Source of the DNA: Planctomycetota bacterium
GTDB lineage: Bacteria > Planctomycetota > PLA2
Reading direction: 5' to 3'
NCBI GenBank assembly: GCA_027297745.1
Contig: JAPUHK010000202.1
Location: 1 to 34,143 of the forward strand
Length of the DNA stretch: 34,143 nt
This document shows positions 14,782 to 21,921 of this stretch, in pieces. The number at the start of each line of letters is the position of its first letter. Positions within the stretch are counted from its first letter, which is position 1. Under the pieces are notes generated by a model that was given only the letters and a program-made list of their open reading frames with translations, made no database searches and was not told the origin of the DNA. Position numbers and translations under genes: made by a program.

Positions 14782-15207
14782 ATGCCGCCGACGCCCTCGA
14801 TCAAGGCCATGCTGATCTGCGACCAGATCATCCACGAGCAGGGCACGAACAAGAAGAGCCTGATCGGGATCTTCCAGGACATCCACCTGCAGAAGTTCCC
14901 CGCACGTTTTCCGCGCATCGGCGTCTACATCAACCTCACCGACGCGCACGGCACCTACGTGCTGGACCTGAAGCTGGTGGGCGCGAAGGACGGCAAGGAG
15001 ATCGGCCGGGGCACCACGCCGCCCGTGGAGATCGACAGCCCGCTGCGTACGTGCGAGTTCGCGCTGCAGATCCAGAATCTGCTGTTCCCCGAGCCGGGCG
15101 TCTACGAGTTCCAGCTGCACGTGAACGAGGACCTGCTGGGGACCAAGTCGTTTCGCGTCAAGCAGATCGAGCTGGCGACGCCCCCCTCGGGCACGGGTAC
15201 GACGTAG
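14782..15207 (+). CDS. DUF6941-like conserved protein
   Basis: This 141-residue protein has no signal peptide. The ATG at 14782 is chosen over in-frame position 14731 because GGGGAGG lies about 11 nt upstream and the conserved region starts soon after. The segment AMLICDQIIHEQGTNKKSLIGIF, read as two adjacent motifs (CDQII near residue 13 and SLIGIF near residue 26), is the pattern of the uncharacterised DUF6941 family. In that family a CDxa...gKlsliGiFd motif precedes an all-beta domain. Later beta-strands (VLDLKLVGA, VYEFQLHVNEDLLG) fit an immunoglobulin-like sandwich. The function is unknown. A MITE-like element ends 51 bp upstream, and a CCAGGC/GCCTGG hairpin follows the stop. Confidence 0.75.
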   Translation: MPPTPSIKAMLICDQIIHEQGTNKKSLIGIFQDIHLQKFPARFPRIGVYINLTDAHGTYVLDLKLVGAKDGKEIGRGTTPPVEIDSPLRTCEFALQIQNLLFPEPGVYEFQLHVNEDLLGTKSFRVKQIELATPPSGTGTT

Positions 15208-15218
15208 GACGGCTGCGG

Positions 15219-15233
15219 CCAGGCGCGGCCTGG
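15219..15233 (+). terminator. Weak terminator-like hairpin after the DUF6941-like gene
   Basis: A 6-bp perfect stem, CCAGGC/GCCTGG with a GCG loop, lies 11 bp after the stop codon. It is followed by GGATCTT rather than a run of T, so it is at best a weak intrinsic terminator. Confidence 0.35.
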
Positions 15234-15319
15234 GGATCTTCGACAAGGAGGCTAAGCCACGGAACTGCTGTCGTCGACAGGGGTCTCCTTCGCCTTCGCT
15301 GCGCTCGGCTATGGCGGAC

Positions 15320-15449
<130 letters not shown>

Positions 15450-15530
15450 GTGTTGCGGCCCCGGATTCTAACGCGGCAGCCCAGGGCTCCCGGAACTCGC
15501 CGTGCGTTCGGCGGCGGGTAAACTGGCGCG

Positions 15531-15668
15531 CCCGGCGGGGCGGGGCGTTGAGGACCGCGCCCCATGCAGCGGTGCCTCTCGAACCGGGTCAGGTCCGGAA
15601 GGAAGCAGCCCTAAGGGGTGGCCACCGGGTGCCGTGGACCGCGTGGTCGGAGCTTCGTCCCGCCGGCT
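15531..15668 (+). ncRNA. ffs: Small signal recognition particle RNA (4.5S-type)
   Basis: The near-invariant domain IV of SRP RNA is present: GGGTCAGGTCCGGAAGG followed by AAGCAGCCCTAA (about 15586-15613), which binds the M domain of Ffh. The flanks pair outward: GACCGCG with CGCGTGGTC, and the ends CCGGCGGG (about 15532-15539) with CCCGCCGG (15659-15666). This gives an elongated hairpin of about 138 nt, somewhat longer than the 114-nt E. coli RNA; the exact 5' end is not certain. The RNA scaffolds cotranslational targeting of membrane proteins. The order tRNA-Ser, SRP RNA, dnaX, ybaB, recR is a commonly conserved arrangement. Confidence 0.93.
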
Positions 15669-15674
15669 TTTTTT
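15656..15674 (+). terminator. Intrinsic terminator of the SRP RNA
   Basis: The 3' strand of the closing GC-rich stem (CCCGCCGGC) is followed directly by seven T residues (15668-15674). This serves as both RNA end and rho-independent terminator, 40 bp before the dnaX start. Confidence 0.8.
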
Positions 15675-15714
15675 CGGGCCTGCTGTCCGCGCGCAGCGGT
15701 ATCGTGAGCGCCCC

Positions 15715-17145
15715 TTGAGTTACGTAGTCCTGGCGCGCAAGTATCGTCCGCAGACCTTCGAGGAGCTCCTAGGCCAGGACTCAGTACGCCATACGCTCCA
15801 GAACGCGCTCAAGGGTGGCCGCTTGGCGCACGCCTACCTGTTCTGCGGACCGCGCGGCACGGGGAAGACCTCCGCGGCGCGCATCCTGGCCAAGGCGGTC
15901 AACTGCCTTCGGAGTCCCGGGCCCGAGCCCTGCTTGAAATGCGAGGCCTGCGCGGCGATCACCAACGGCTCCGACGTCGACGTCCTGGAGCTCGACGCGG
16001 CCAGCCGGCGCAAGGTCGACGAGGTCCAGCCGCTGATCGAGAGCGCGCGCTACCTGCCGCAGCGCTCGGAGCGCAAAGTCTTCATCATCGACGAGGCGCA
16101 CATGCTCAGCGCGCACGCCTTCAACGCGTTGCTGAAGACCTTCGAGGAGCCCCCGCCGCACGTGCTCTTCATCCTGGCCACCACGGCACCGCAGAAGATC
16201 CCCGAGACCGTGCGCTCCCGCTGCCACCGGTTCGACTTCCGGCGTTTCACGGAGGCCGACATCGTGGGCAAGCTCGGGCGCATCGCCCAAAACGAGAAGT
16301 GGGAGATCGCCCCCGGCGTGCTCGAGGAGATCGCCGGGCGTGCCCAGGGGGGCATGCGCGACGCGGAGTCGCTGCTCGACCAGGTCATCGCATCCGCGTC
16401 CGGCGAACGGCCGTCGGTGTCGCTCGAGGACCTGGCGCGCGTGCTGGGAGGCGTGCCGGCACAGTTCCGCCGGCGGATCCTGGAGTGCGCGCGCGAGGGC
16501 GACATGCCCGGCGTGCTCGAAGCGGCTGAGAAGGCCGTGCAGGAGGGAGGCGACGCGCTGGAGCTGTTGCACGCGCTGCGCGGCGACCTGCGTGACGACG
16601 CCGTCGCGGCCGCCCGCGCTGGGGAGCAGGGCGCCGCCCCGCTGGACTGGTCGCTGGCTGCGGCCGAGCTGCTGGGGCGGCACGTGCACCTGGCCGCGGC
16701 GTCGCGCGCCTCGCGCGCGTCGTTGGACCTCGCGCTGCTGGCCCTGGCACGGCTCGGAGACGTGGCCGACCTCGAGGAGTTGGTGCAGCGACTCGAGCGT
16801 ATGGGCGATGCCGGTCCGGCCGGCGCCGCGCCGGTGCATTCGGAACGTCCTGCAGCGCGCGCTGCCGGGTCCGCCGTGCAATCCGGAGCGGATGAGGAGG
16901 CGTCGCCTCCAATCCCACGCGCGCAGAAGGCGCCCGCGGACGTTGAAGTGCCGCGTGGGCCCGCACAGAATGATGACGGCGCCGCCGGCGCGCAGGGGTC
17001 CCCAGCGGAAGCGGACGGACCCAAAGCCGGGCCGGAGCTGACCCCCGAGGAGCTCCGGAAGGTGCGCTCCCACCCTGCGGTGCGAGCGGTGATGACGGAG
17101 TTTCGAGGCCGACTCGAGCAAGTGAGGCGCGAAGACGATGGCTAA
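15715..17145 (+). CDS. dnaX: DNA polymerase III subunit gamma/tau
   Basis: This 476-residue clamp-loader ATPase starts at TTG 15715, because the family N-terminus (SYVVLARKYRPQTFEELLGQD) begins at that codon; earlier in-frame codons run through the SRP RNA. Walker A GPRGTGKT is at 45-52. The zinc module uses Cys64, 73, 76 and 79. The Walker B segment is FIIDEAHML and the sensor/SRC motif is TVRSRCHRFDF. Domain III ends near residue 360 and an Ala/Pro/Glu-rich linker follows. The protein is short for a full tau, so the polymerase- or helicase-binding C-terminal domains may be reduced. The stop overlaps ybaB by 8 nt. A TATCGT hexamer lies 9 nt before the start. Confidence 0.96.
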   Translation: MSYVVLARKYRPQTFEELLGQDSVRHTLQNALKGGRLAHAYLFCGPRGTGKTSAARILAKAVNCLRSPGPEPCLKCEACAAITNGSDVDVLELDAASRRKVDEVQPLIESARYLPQRSERKVFIIDEAHMLSAHAFNALLKTFEEPPPHVLFILATTAPQKIPETVRSRCHRFDFRRFTEADIVGKLGRIAQNEKWEIAPGVLEEIAGRAQGGMRDAESLLDQVIASASGERPSVSLEDLARVLGGVPAQFRRRILECAREGDMPGVLEAAEKAVQEGGDALELLHALRGDLRDDAVAAARAGEQGAAPLDWSLAAAELLGRHVHLAAASRASRASLDLALLALARLGDVADLEELVQRLERMGDAGPAGAAPVHSERPAARAAGSAVQSGADEEASPPIPRAQKAPADVEVPRGPAQNDDGAAGAQGSPAEADGPKAGPELTPEELRKVRSHPAVRAVMTEFRGRLEQVRREDDG

Positions 17146-17464
17146 GTCGTTTGGGGACATGGGCGGGCTGATGAAGCAGGCCCAGCAGATGCAAGCGGAG
17201 ATCAAGCGCATCCGCGCGGAGCTCAAAGACCGCGTGGTGGAGGGCAAAGCGGGCGGCGATGCCGTCGTCGCCTACGCCAACGGCGCGCAGGAGCTGGTCT
17301 CGATCAAGATCCAACCCGAAGTGCTCGACCCGGACGACGTCGAGGACCTCGAGGACCTCGTTCTGGCGGCGGTGCGCTCCGCACTCGATGAGTCCCGGAA
17401 GATGGCCGACGAGGAGATGTCGCGCGTGACCGGCGGCATGGGCCAACTTCCCTTCGGGATGTGA
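17138..17464 (+). CDS. ybaB: YbaB/EbfC family nucleoid-associated protein
   Basis: This 108-residue protein has the family layout. An N-terminal amphipathic helix (GGLMKQAQQMQAEIKRI) leads into a beta-sheet with VVEGKAGGDAVVAYANG and SIKIQPEVLDPDDVEDLEDL, and a long C-terminal helix ends with Met-rich MADEEMSRVTGG. YbaB/EbfC forms a dimeric tweezer that binds DNA with little sequence preference. It is almost always encoded between dnaX and recR, as here. The ATG overlaps the dnaX stop by 8 nt, and its TGA overlaps the recR GTG, so the three genes form one coupled operon. Confidence 0.96.
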   Translation: MAKSFGDMGGLMKQAQQMQAEIKRIRAELKDRVVEGKAGGDAVVAYANGAQELVSIKIQPEVLDPDDVEDLEDLVLAAVRSALDESRKMADEEMSRVTGGMGQLPFGM

Positions 17465-18120
17465 TCGGCGCGATGGGGGGCCTGCTCGAGGAGTTGATCC
17501 ACAAGCTGTGCACGCTGCCCGGCATCGGCCCCAAGACTGCGGAGCGTCTGGCCCATCACCTGGTGCGCCGCTCCGAGGAGGACGTGCGGGATCTGGCCGA
17601 CGTGCTCGTGCGCGCGGTGGAGGGGCTGCAACCCTGTTCCGTGTGCGCCCGCGTGGACGAGCAAAACCCTTGTTCCATCTGCGCCGACCCCCGACGCGAC
17701 CGTGCGCTGGTCTGCGTCGTCGAGACCTCACGGGACCTGGAGGCGCTCGAGGCGGTGGGGGAGTTTCGCGGCGTGTATCACGTGCTCGGCGGCCGCGTGG
17801 CGCCGGCGGAGGGCGTCGGGTTGCGCGATCTGAACACCGAATCTCTCGTGGCGCGGGTGCGCCGCGGCGAGGTGCGTGAGGTCGTGCTGGCCACGAACGC
17901 GACGTTCGAGGGCGAGGCGACCGCAGCCATGCTGGCGCGCGCGCTGGACGGCGCGGGCGCTCCCACGCCGCTGCGCCTGACGCGCATCGCGCGCGGGATT
18001 CCCAGCGGCGGCGAGATCGTGCACATGAACGCCGCGATCCTGGGTGAAGCCCTGCGCGGGCGCGGTGCGTTTCCGCATCCCGGTGCGGGGACGGGCGATG
18101 CGGAACGGGCAGACACCTGA
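17461..18120 (+). CDS. recR: Recombination mediator RecR
   Basis: This 219-residue protein carries the helix-hairpin-helix LCTLPGIGPKTAERLAHHL (residues about 16-34). A Cys4 zinc finger follows (Cys59, 62, 71, 74; CSVC...CSIC), then a Toprim domain with Glu in VVETSRDLEALE and VYHVLGGRVAP. The C-terminal Walker-like segment is TRIARGIPSGGEIVHMN. With RecO and RecF it loads RecA at gaps. The GTG at 17461 overlaps the ybaB stop; an ATG at 17473 is a reasonable alternative. About 20 low-complexity residues after EALRGR make it slightly longer than the usual 200. The next gene is 168 bp away and has its own promoter. Confidence 0.96.
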   Translation: MIGAMGGLLEELIHKLCTLPGIGPKTAERLAHHLVRRSEEDVRDLADVLVRAVEGLQPCSVCARVDEQNPCSICADPRRDRALVCVVETSRDLEALEAVGEFRGVYHVLGGRVAPAEGVGLRDLNTESLVARVRRGEVREVVLATNATFEGEATAAMLARALDGAGAPTPLRLTRIARGIPSGGEIVHMNAAILGEALRGRGAFPHPGAGTGDAERADT

Positions 18121-18234
18121 CGTTGCGGAAAGGGAACCCTCGCTGCTCGGCGCGCGCTCCCCGGCCGTTCGATAACTCCAACATGCAAGTGTACCTCAAC
18201 CTGTGTCTGCAGTGCACTGGAGAACTTGGTTCGC

Positions 18235-18262
18235 TTGCCGCGTACGGGAGCGATCGTATAAT
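18235..18262 (+). promoter_or_regulatory. Sigma-70-type promoter upstream of rpoN
   Basis: TTGCCG (18235-18240) and a perfect TATAAT (18257-18262) are separated by 16 bp, 26 bp before the rpoN ATG. It would drive rpoN and the coupled truA-hpf genes. Confidence 0.7.
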
Positions 18263-18288
18263 TCAAGGCGCAGAAACACGGATGAGCC

Positions 18289-19755
18289 ATGCGGTTTGAA
18301 ATCTCCCTGAGCCAAAAGCTGAGCCTGCAACTCAAGCTTGCGCCGCAGATCATCCAATCCATCGAGATCCTGCAGCTCCCTGCGCTCCGCCTGCAGGAGT
18401 TGATCGAAGCAGCGCTCGACGAGAACGAAGCGCTGGAGCGCGTGACCGACGCCGAACCCGAGGCGTCCGCAGAGACCGCTGAATCCAATGGCGCCGAGCT
18501 CGAGAAGGGCGCGGAGATGGTCAAGGAGGCCGACGAGCTGGCGGAAACGCTCGAGCGGCTGGAGACGATCGAGCAAGCGGCCGAGCGCGACTACCACGAC
18601 TTCGGGGCGCGCCGCATCGTCCGTTCGGACGAGGACCCGAAGACGGAGGCCATCTACAACACGGCGGCCCCGTCCGTTTCGCTGCAGGACTCGCTCTACG
18701 AGCAGTTCCTGGAGTCGGAGTCCGACGAAGCCCTGCGCGTCATCGGGCGCCACATCATCTACAACCTCGATGAGAACGGGCTTCTGCGCGACTATCCGCT
18801 CGAGCAGATGCTGGAAAACCCCGAGCTGCGCGGCGCCTACACCATGGAGCAGGCGGAAGAGGCGCTGCGCATCGTGCAGAGCCTCGAGCCGAAGGGTGTG
18901 GGCGGCCGCAACATCCGCGAGTCCTTGCTCCTGCAGCTCGATCCGGAAGACCCGCAGTTCAAGCTGAAGCGGAAGTTGATCGGCGACCATCTGCTCGACA
19001 TCAACAAGAACAAGCGTCCGAAGGTGGCGCGCGAGCTCAACATCTCGATCGCGGAGCTCAACGACCTCGTGGCCTCGATCTCGGTGCTGGATCCCCACCC
19101 CGGAGTGCGGGTCAGCACGGGCCGCAACCCCCACATCCACCCCGACGTGGTCGTGGAGTTGATCGACGGCCGCTGGGAGATCCGCCTCGAGGACACCTTC
19201 TTCCCCCGCGTGCGCTTGAACCCGCACTACCGCGAGATGCTGAAACAGTCCTCCGATCCGAAGGTGCGCGAGTACGTGCGCAAGAAGATCGAGAACGCCA
19301 AGTGGCTGGTGGACGCCATTCAGCAGCGTCAGAACACGCTGTACCGGGTTGTCGAGGAGATCTTCAAGGTCCAAAGCGAGTACCTCGACTTCGGCAAGAG
19401 CCACTTGAAGCCGCTGAAGATGCAGGAGATCGCGGACCGCGTCGGGATCCACGTGTCGACCGTGAGCCGCGCGATCGCCGACAAGTGGGTGCAGACCCCG
19501 CGCGGGATAGTCCCGTTGAAGTTCTTCTTCACGGGAGGCGCGGAGACCGCCGACGGGGAGACCATTTCCCGCCGGTCGGTGAAGCAAAAGGTGCGCGAGA
19601 TCATCGAGGGCGAGGACAAGCACAGCCCCTTGAGCGACGAGCAGGTGGCGGAGGAGCTGAAGCAGCAGGGGCTCGACATCGCGCGCCGCACGGTGACCAA
19701 ATACCGTAAGGCGCTGCTGATTCCCTCCTCGCGCCAACGCCGTCAGTGGGATTGA
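18289..19755 (+). CDS. rpoN: RNA polymerase sigma-54 factor
   Basis: This 488-residue protein has the full three-region layout. Region I is the Gln/Leu-rich SLSQKLSLQLKLAPQIIQS with IEILQLPALRLQELI, which contacts activators and core polymerase. The acidic region II (about 50-105) is unusually Glu/Ala-rich. The core-binding domain contains LEPKGVGGRNIRESLLLQL. A helix-turn-helix (QEIADRVGIHVSTVSRAI) reads the -12 element, and the RpoN box near the C-terminus reads ARRTVTKYRKALLIPSS. Transcription from its promoters needs bacterial enhancer-binding proteins, none of which is encoded here. ATG 18289 follows a TATAAT promoter. The stop overlaps truA. Confidence 0.98.
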   Translation: MRFEISLSQKLSLQLKLAPQIIQSIEILQLPALRLQELIEAALDENEALERVTDAEPEASAETAESNGAELEKGAEMVKEADELAETLERLETIEQAAERDYHDFGARRIVRSDEDPKTEAIYNTAAPSVSLQDSLYEQFLESESDEALRVIGRHIIYNLDENGLLRDYPLEQMLENPELRGAYTMEQAEEALRIVQSLEPKGVGGRNIRESLLLQLDPEDPQFKLKRKLIGDHLLDINKNKRPKVARELNISIAELNDLVASISVLDPHPGVRVSTGRNPHIHPDVVVELIDGRWEIRLEDTFFPRVRLNPHYREMLKQSSDPKVREYVRKKIENAKWLVDAIQQRQNTLYRVVEEIFKVQSEYLDFGKSHLKPLKMQEIADRVGIHVSTVSRAIADKWVQTPRGIVPLKFFFTGGAETADGETISRRSVKQKVREIIEGEDKHSPLSDEQVAEELKQQGLDIARRTVTKYRKALLIPSSRQRRQWD

Positions 19756-20528
19756 CGCCCGGGTCCGCGGAGCCTCCGCATAAGACGTTCGCGATCACGG
19801 TCGCCTACGACGGCACCGAGTTCGCCGGCTGGCAGGTCCAGCCCGACCTGCGCACCGTGCAGGGGGAGCTCGAGCGCGCCGTGTCGGAGTTGAACGGCGA
19901 GCCGGCGCGCGTGCTCGGGGCGGGGCGAACGGATGCCGGCGTGCACGCGCGCGGACAGGTGGCGCGCGTGGCCACCGGGCGCGCGATCGAGGCGGACCGT
20001 CTGCCCGCCGCGCTGAACGCGCGCCTGCCGGACGACGTCGTCGTGCGCGCGGCTCGGGAGGTGCCGTCCGGGTTCCATACGATCCGGGACGCGGCCTGGA
20101 AGGTGTACCGCTACACGATATGCACCGCCGACCCCCCGGACCCGCTCGAGCGGCGCTACGCGCTGTCCGTCACCCGGCGCCCCGAGCTGGCGCCGATGCG
20201 CGCCGCCGCCGCTTGTCTGACGGGCACGCACGACTTCGAGCCCTTCGGGAAAACCGGGTCGCCGCGCAGCACGACGGTCCGAACCCTACGCTCCCTTGAC
20301 GTGCAGGAGGCCGGTGACTACATTCGCATGGACATCGTCGGAAACGGTTTTCTTTACGGGATGGCCCGGAATCTGGCCGGAACAGTGCTCCGAGCGGGCC
20401 AGGGATCTCTGGATCCCGAGGCACTCCCCTCCGCATTGCAGGCGGGCAACCGCAGCATCGCGGGCCCCTGCCTTCCCGCTCACGGTCTTTGTCTCATGGA
20501 AGTCATTTACACCGAGGAGGGCCCGTGA
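19746..20528 (+). CDS. truA: tRNA pseudouridine(38-40) synthase
   Basis: This 260-residue enzyme contains YDGTEFAGWQVQP near the N-terminus and the catalytic loop GAGRTDAGVHARG with nucleophile Asp63. It continues with GFHTIRDAAWKVYRYTI, GTHDFEPFGKTGS and GNGFLYGMARNLAGTVL, all standard for TruA. It makes pseudouridine in the anticodon arm of many tRNAs. Two starts are possible, GTG 19746 or TTG 19752; both overlap the end of rpoN, the latter in a TTGA overlap. The stop overlaps hpf in a GTGA, and the ribosome-binding site for hpf lies inside truA. A modification gene sits between rpoN and hpf, which are usually adjacent. Confidence 0.95.
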   Translation: MGLTPGSAEPPHKTFAITVAYDGTEFAGWQVQPDLRTVQGELERAVSELNGEPARVLGAGRTDAGVHARGQVARVATGRAIEADRLPAALNARLPDDVVVRAAREVPSGFHTIRDAAWKVYRYTICTADPPDPLERRYALSVTRRPELAPMRAAAACLTGTHDFEPFGKTGSPRSTTVRTLRSLDVQEAGDYIRMDIVGNGFLYGMARNLAGTVLRAGQGSLDPEALPSALQAGNRSIAGPCLPAHGLCLMEVIYTEEGP

Positions 20529-20920
20529 AAGTTGATCTGCACGTAAGACACGGCTCGGTCGCCCAGGCCATTCAGGACTACGCGGTTGAGAAGGCGACCC
20601 GCCTGGACCGCTACTTCGACCGCATCCTGCGCGTGGACGTGATCCTGGAAGCGGGCGAGCTGTGCTCGGCCGAGATGATCGCCGTGCTCCCGCGCGGCGC
20701 CCAGCTGGTCGGCAAGGCCGAGGGCGAGGACCTGCAGAGCGTCGTCGACCGGGCGGAGGGCAAGCTGAAGCGCCAGATTCGGCGCTTTCACGACAAGCTG
20801 CGTGGGCACCGGGACCGCAGCCGGGCGGTGGGGGGCACAAGCCCCGAGGAGCCGGCCGCGCAGGAGGAGACCTACGAGCAGATCGTGCGCGAGATCCAGC
20901 GCGGGGACGGCGAGTCGTAG
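20525..20920 (+). CDS. hpf: Ribosome hibernation-promoting factor (HPF/RaiA family, short form)
   Basis: This 131-residue protein starts at GTG 20525, preceded by a strong GAGGAGGG 5 nt away and overlapping the truA stop. The fold signature is an N-terminal beta-strand (VKVDLHVRHG), the helix AIQDYAVEKATRLDRYFDRI, then VDVILEAGELCSAEMIAVLP and DLQSVVDRAEGKLKRQIRRFHDKL. It binds the 30S decoding region and inactivates ribosomes in stationary phase. The C-terminal tail of about 40 residues is acidic and lacks the long-HPF dimerisation domain, so it is the short form. Its place after rpoN, before ptsN and HPr, matches the common rpoN neighbourhood. Confidence 0.93.
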   Translation: MKVDLHVRHGSVAQAIQDYAVEKATRLDRYFDRILRVDVILEAGELCSAEMIAVLPRGAQLVGKAEGEDLQSVVDRAEGKLKRQIRRFHDKLRGHRDRSRAVGGTSPEEPAAQEETYEQIVREIQRGDGES

Positions 20921-21003
20921 ATTGGCATCAAGCCTTAGGATCTTGCGACAGGCGGCTTCATACGACCGACCACGGAGCCCCACAACAGAAACGAGACTGC
21001 TTC

Positions 21004-21465
21004 ATGCCCCTAAGGGACTACTGTAACCCCGACGCTATCTTGTGCTCCTTGGAAGCCGCCGACAAGGAGGACGCACTGCGCCAGCTGGTCGAGTCCATGG
21101 CGCGTGCCAAGATGATCGCCAAGACGCGCGCGGCCTCGATCTTCGAGGAGGTAATCGGCCGCGAGCGCCAGGCCAGCACCGGCATCGGAGGCGGCATAGG
21201 CGTGCCGCACGCACGGTCGGGCCACGTCAAGAAGATGGCCCTGGCGGTCGCCCGCGTGCCCAGCGGCATCGAATTCGACGCGATCGACGGCGAGCTCGTC
21301 TCCGTGATCCTGCTGCTCGTGTCCCCGGAGGGGAGCGCGGAGGAGCACCTGAAGGCGATGCGCTCGATCGTCAGTCTCGCGCGCGACCGCTACAACCTCA
21401 AACGTCTTCAGGGCTGCCGCTCCCCGCAGTCCTTCATCGACCTGTTCGAGGAGGTCGATGGCTAG
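21004..21465 (+). CDS. ptsN: PTS EIIA domain protein, nitrogen-regulatory type (PtsN-like)
   Basis: This 153-residue single-domain EIIA of the fructose/Ntr (PTS_EIIA_2) family has the phosphorylation site His69 in GGGIGVPHARSG, after the conserved RERQASTGIG. The C-terminal part (SVILLLVSPEGSAEEHLKAMRSIVSLARD) matches the family. ATG 21004 is chosen because the EIIA fold begins there; earlier in-frame sequence lies within hpf and the gap. The ribosome-binding site is weak. It overlaps ptsH by 8 nt. EIIA-Ntr passes phosphate from HPr to regulatory targets rather than sugars. No EIIB or EIIC is nearby, which supports a regulatory role. Confidence 0.93.
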   Translation: MPLRDYCNPDAILCSLEAADKEDALRQLVESMARAKMIAKTRAASIFEEVIGRERQASTGIGGGIGVPHARSGHVKKMALAVARVPSGIEFDAIDGELVSVILLLVSPEGSAEEHLKAMRSIVSLARDRYNLKRLQGCRSPQSFIDLFEEVDG

Positions 21466-21754
21466 CCCCGGCGCCGAAGAGACCGTCGAGCTGCGAGTGA
21501 CGGTCCAGAACCGGCAGGGGCTGCACGCGCGGCCGTCGTCCATGCTGGCGGAGACCGCGCTGAAGTTCGAGGGCACGGAGCTGACGCTCAAACGCGGCAA
21601 GCTCGAGGTCAACGCCAAGTCGATCATGGAGCTGCTCATGCTGGAGGCCGCCTGCGGCACCGAGCTCACGCTGTGCGCGCGCGGCCCGAACGCGGAGAAG
21701 GCGCTGCAGGTGATCCGCGAGCTCTTCGAGTGCCAGTTCAACGTCGAGTATTAG
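21458..21754 (+). CDS. ptsH: HPr-family phosphocarrier protein
   Basis: This 98-residue HPr has the active-site His23 in NRQGLHARPSSM and a conserved serine, Ser55, in NAKSIMELLML. The serine is at the position that HPr kinase modifies in organisms that have one. Its N-terminus is about 8 residues longer than in E. coli HPr. The start overlaps the ptsN stop by 8 nt (ATGGCTAG), so EIIA and HPr are co-translated. It accepts phosphate from EI, encoded 167 bp downstream, and donates it to EIIA. No hprK or rapZ separates it from ptsN, unlike the usual proteobacterial order. Confidence 0.95.
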   Translation: MASPGAEETVELRVTVQNRQGLHARPSSMLAETALKFEGTELTLKRGKLEVNAKSIMELLMLEAACGTELTLCARGPNAEKALQVIRELFECQFNVEY

Positions 21755-21773
21755 GGCGCCTGGCGCGCTAGAC

Positions 21774-21866
21774 CTAGCCCTACCCTGACCGTTCCCCTAC
21801 CTTCCTGCCCTCTCACCCTTCGGGCCAAGGGGAAAGGGGGCAAGGGTAGAGGTAGGGGTTGAGGGG
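21774..21866. repeat. Intergenic inverted repeat built from CCCTAC/CCCTTG units
   Basis: The left arm (21774-21820) is pyrimidine-rich with CCCTAC, CCCCTAC and CCTTCC units. The right arm (21827-21866) carries the purine-rich near complement (AAGGGG, GGCAAG, GGTAGA, GGTAGG, GGTTGAG). The short loop is CGGGCC. Content and layout closely resemble the 10346-10447 element. It separates ptsH from ptsI. Confidence 0.75.
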
Positions 21867-21921
21867 AACTGCTCGCTTTGCCTGCAGGCGGCGCCCTCCC
21901 TTATTCTGTTGGGCTCTCCCC

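Noticed and set aside
15502-15714. An upstream in-frame start for dnaX within 15502-15714
   Set aside because: That stretch is the SRP RNA and its terminator; the conserved DnaX N-terminus begins exactly at TTG 15715.
16385-18217. A 610-codon minus-strand frame across dnaX, ybaB and recR
   Set aside because: It spans three well-supported plus-strand genes and consists of Arg/Ala/Pro-rich shadow sequence.
20662-21003. An N-terminal extension of the PtsN-like protein
   Set aside because: The extension would be hpf sequence in another frame; the EIIA fold starts at the ATG at 21004.
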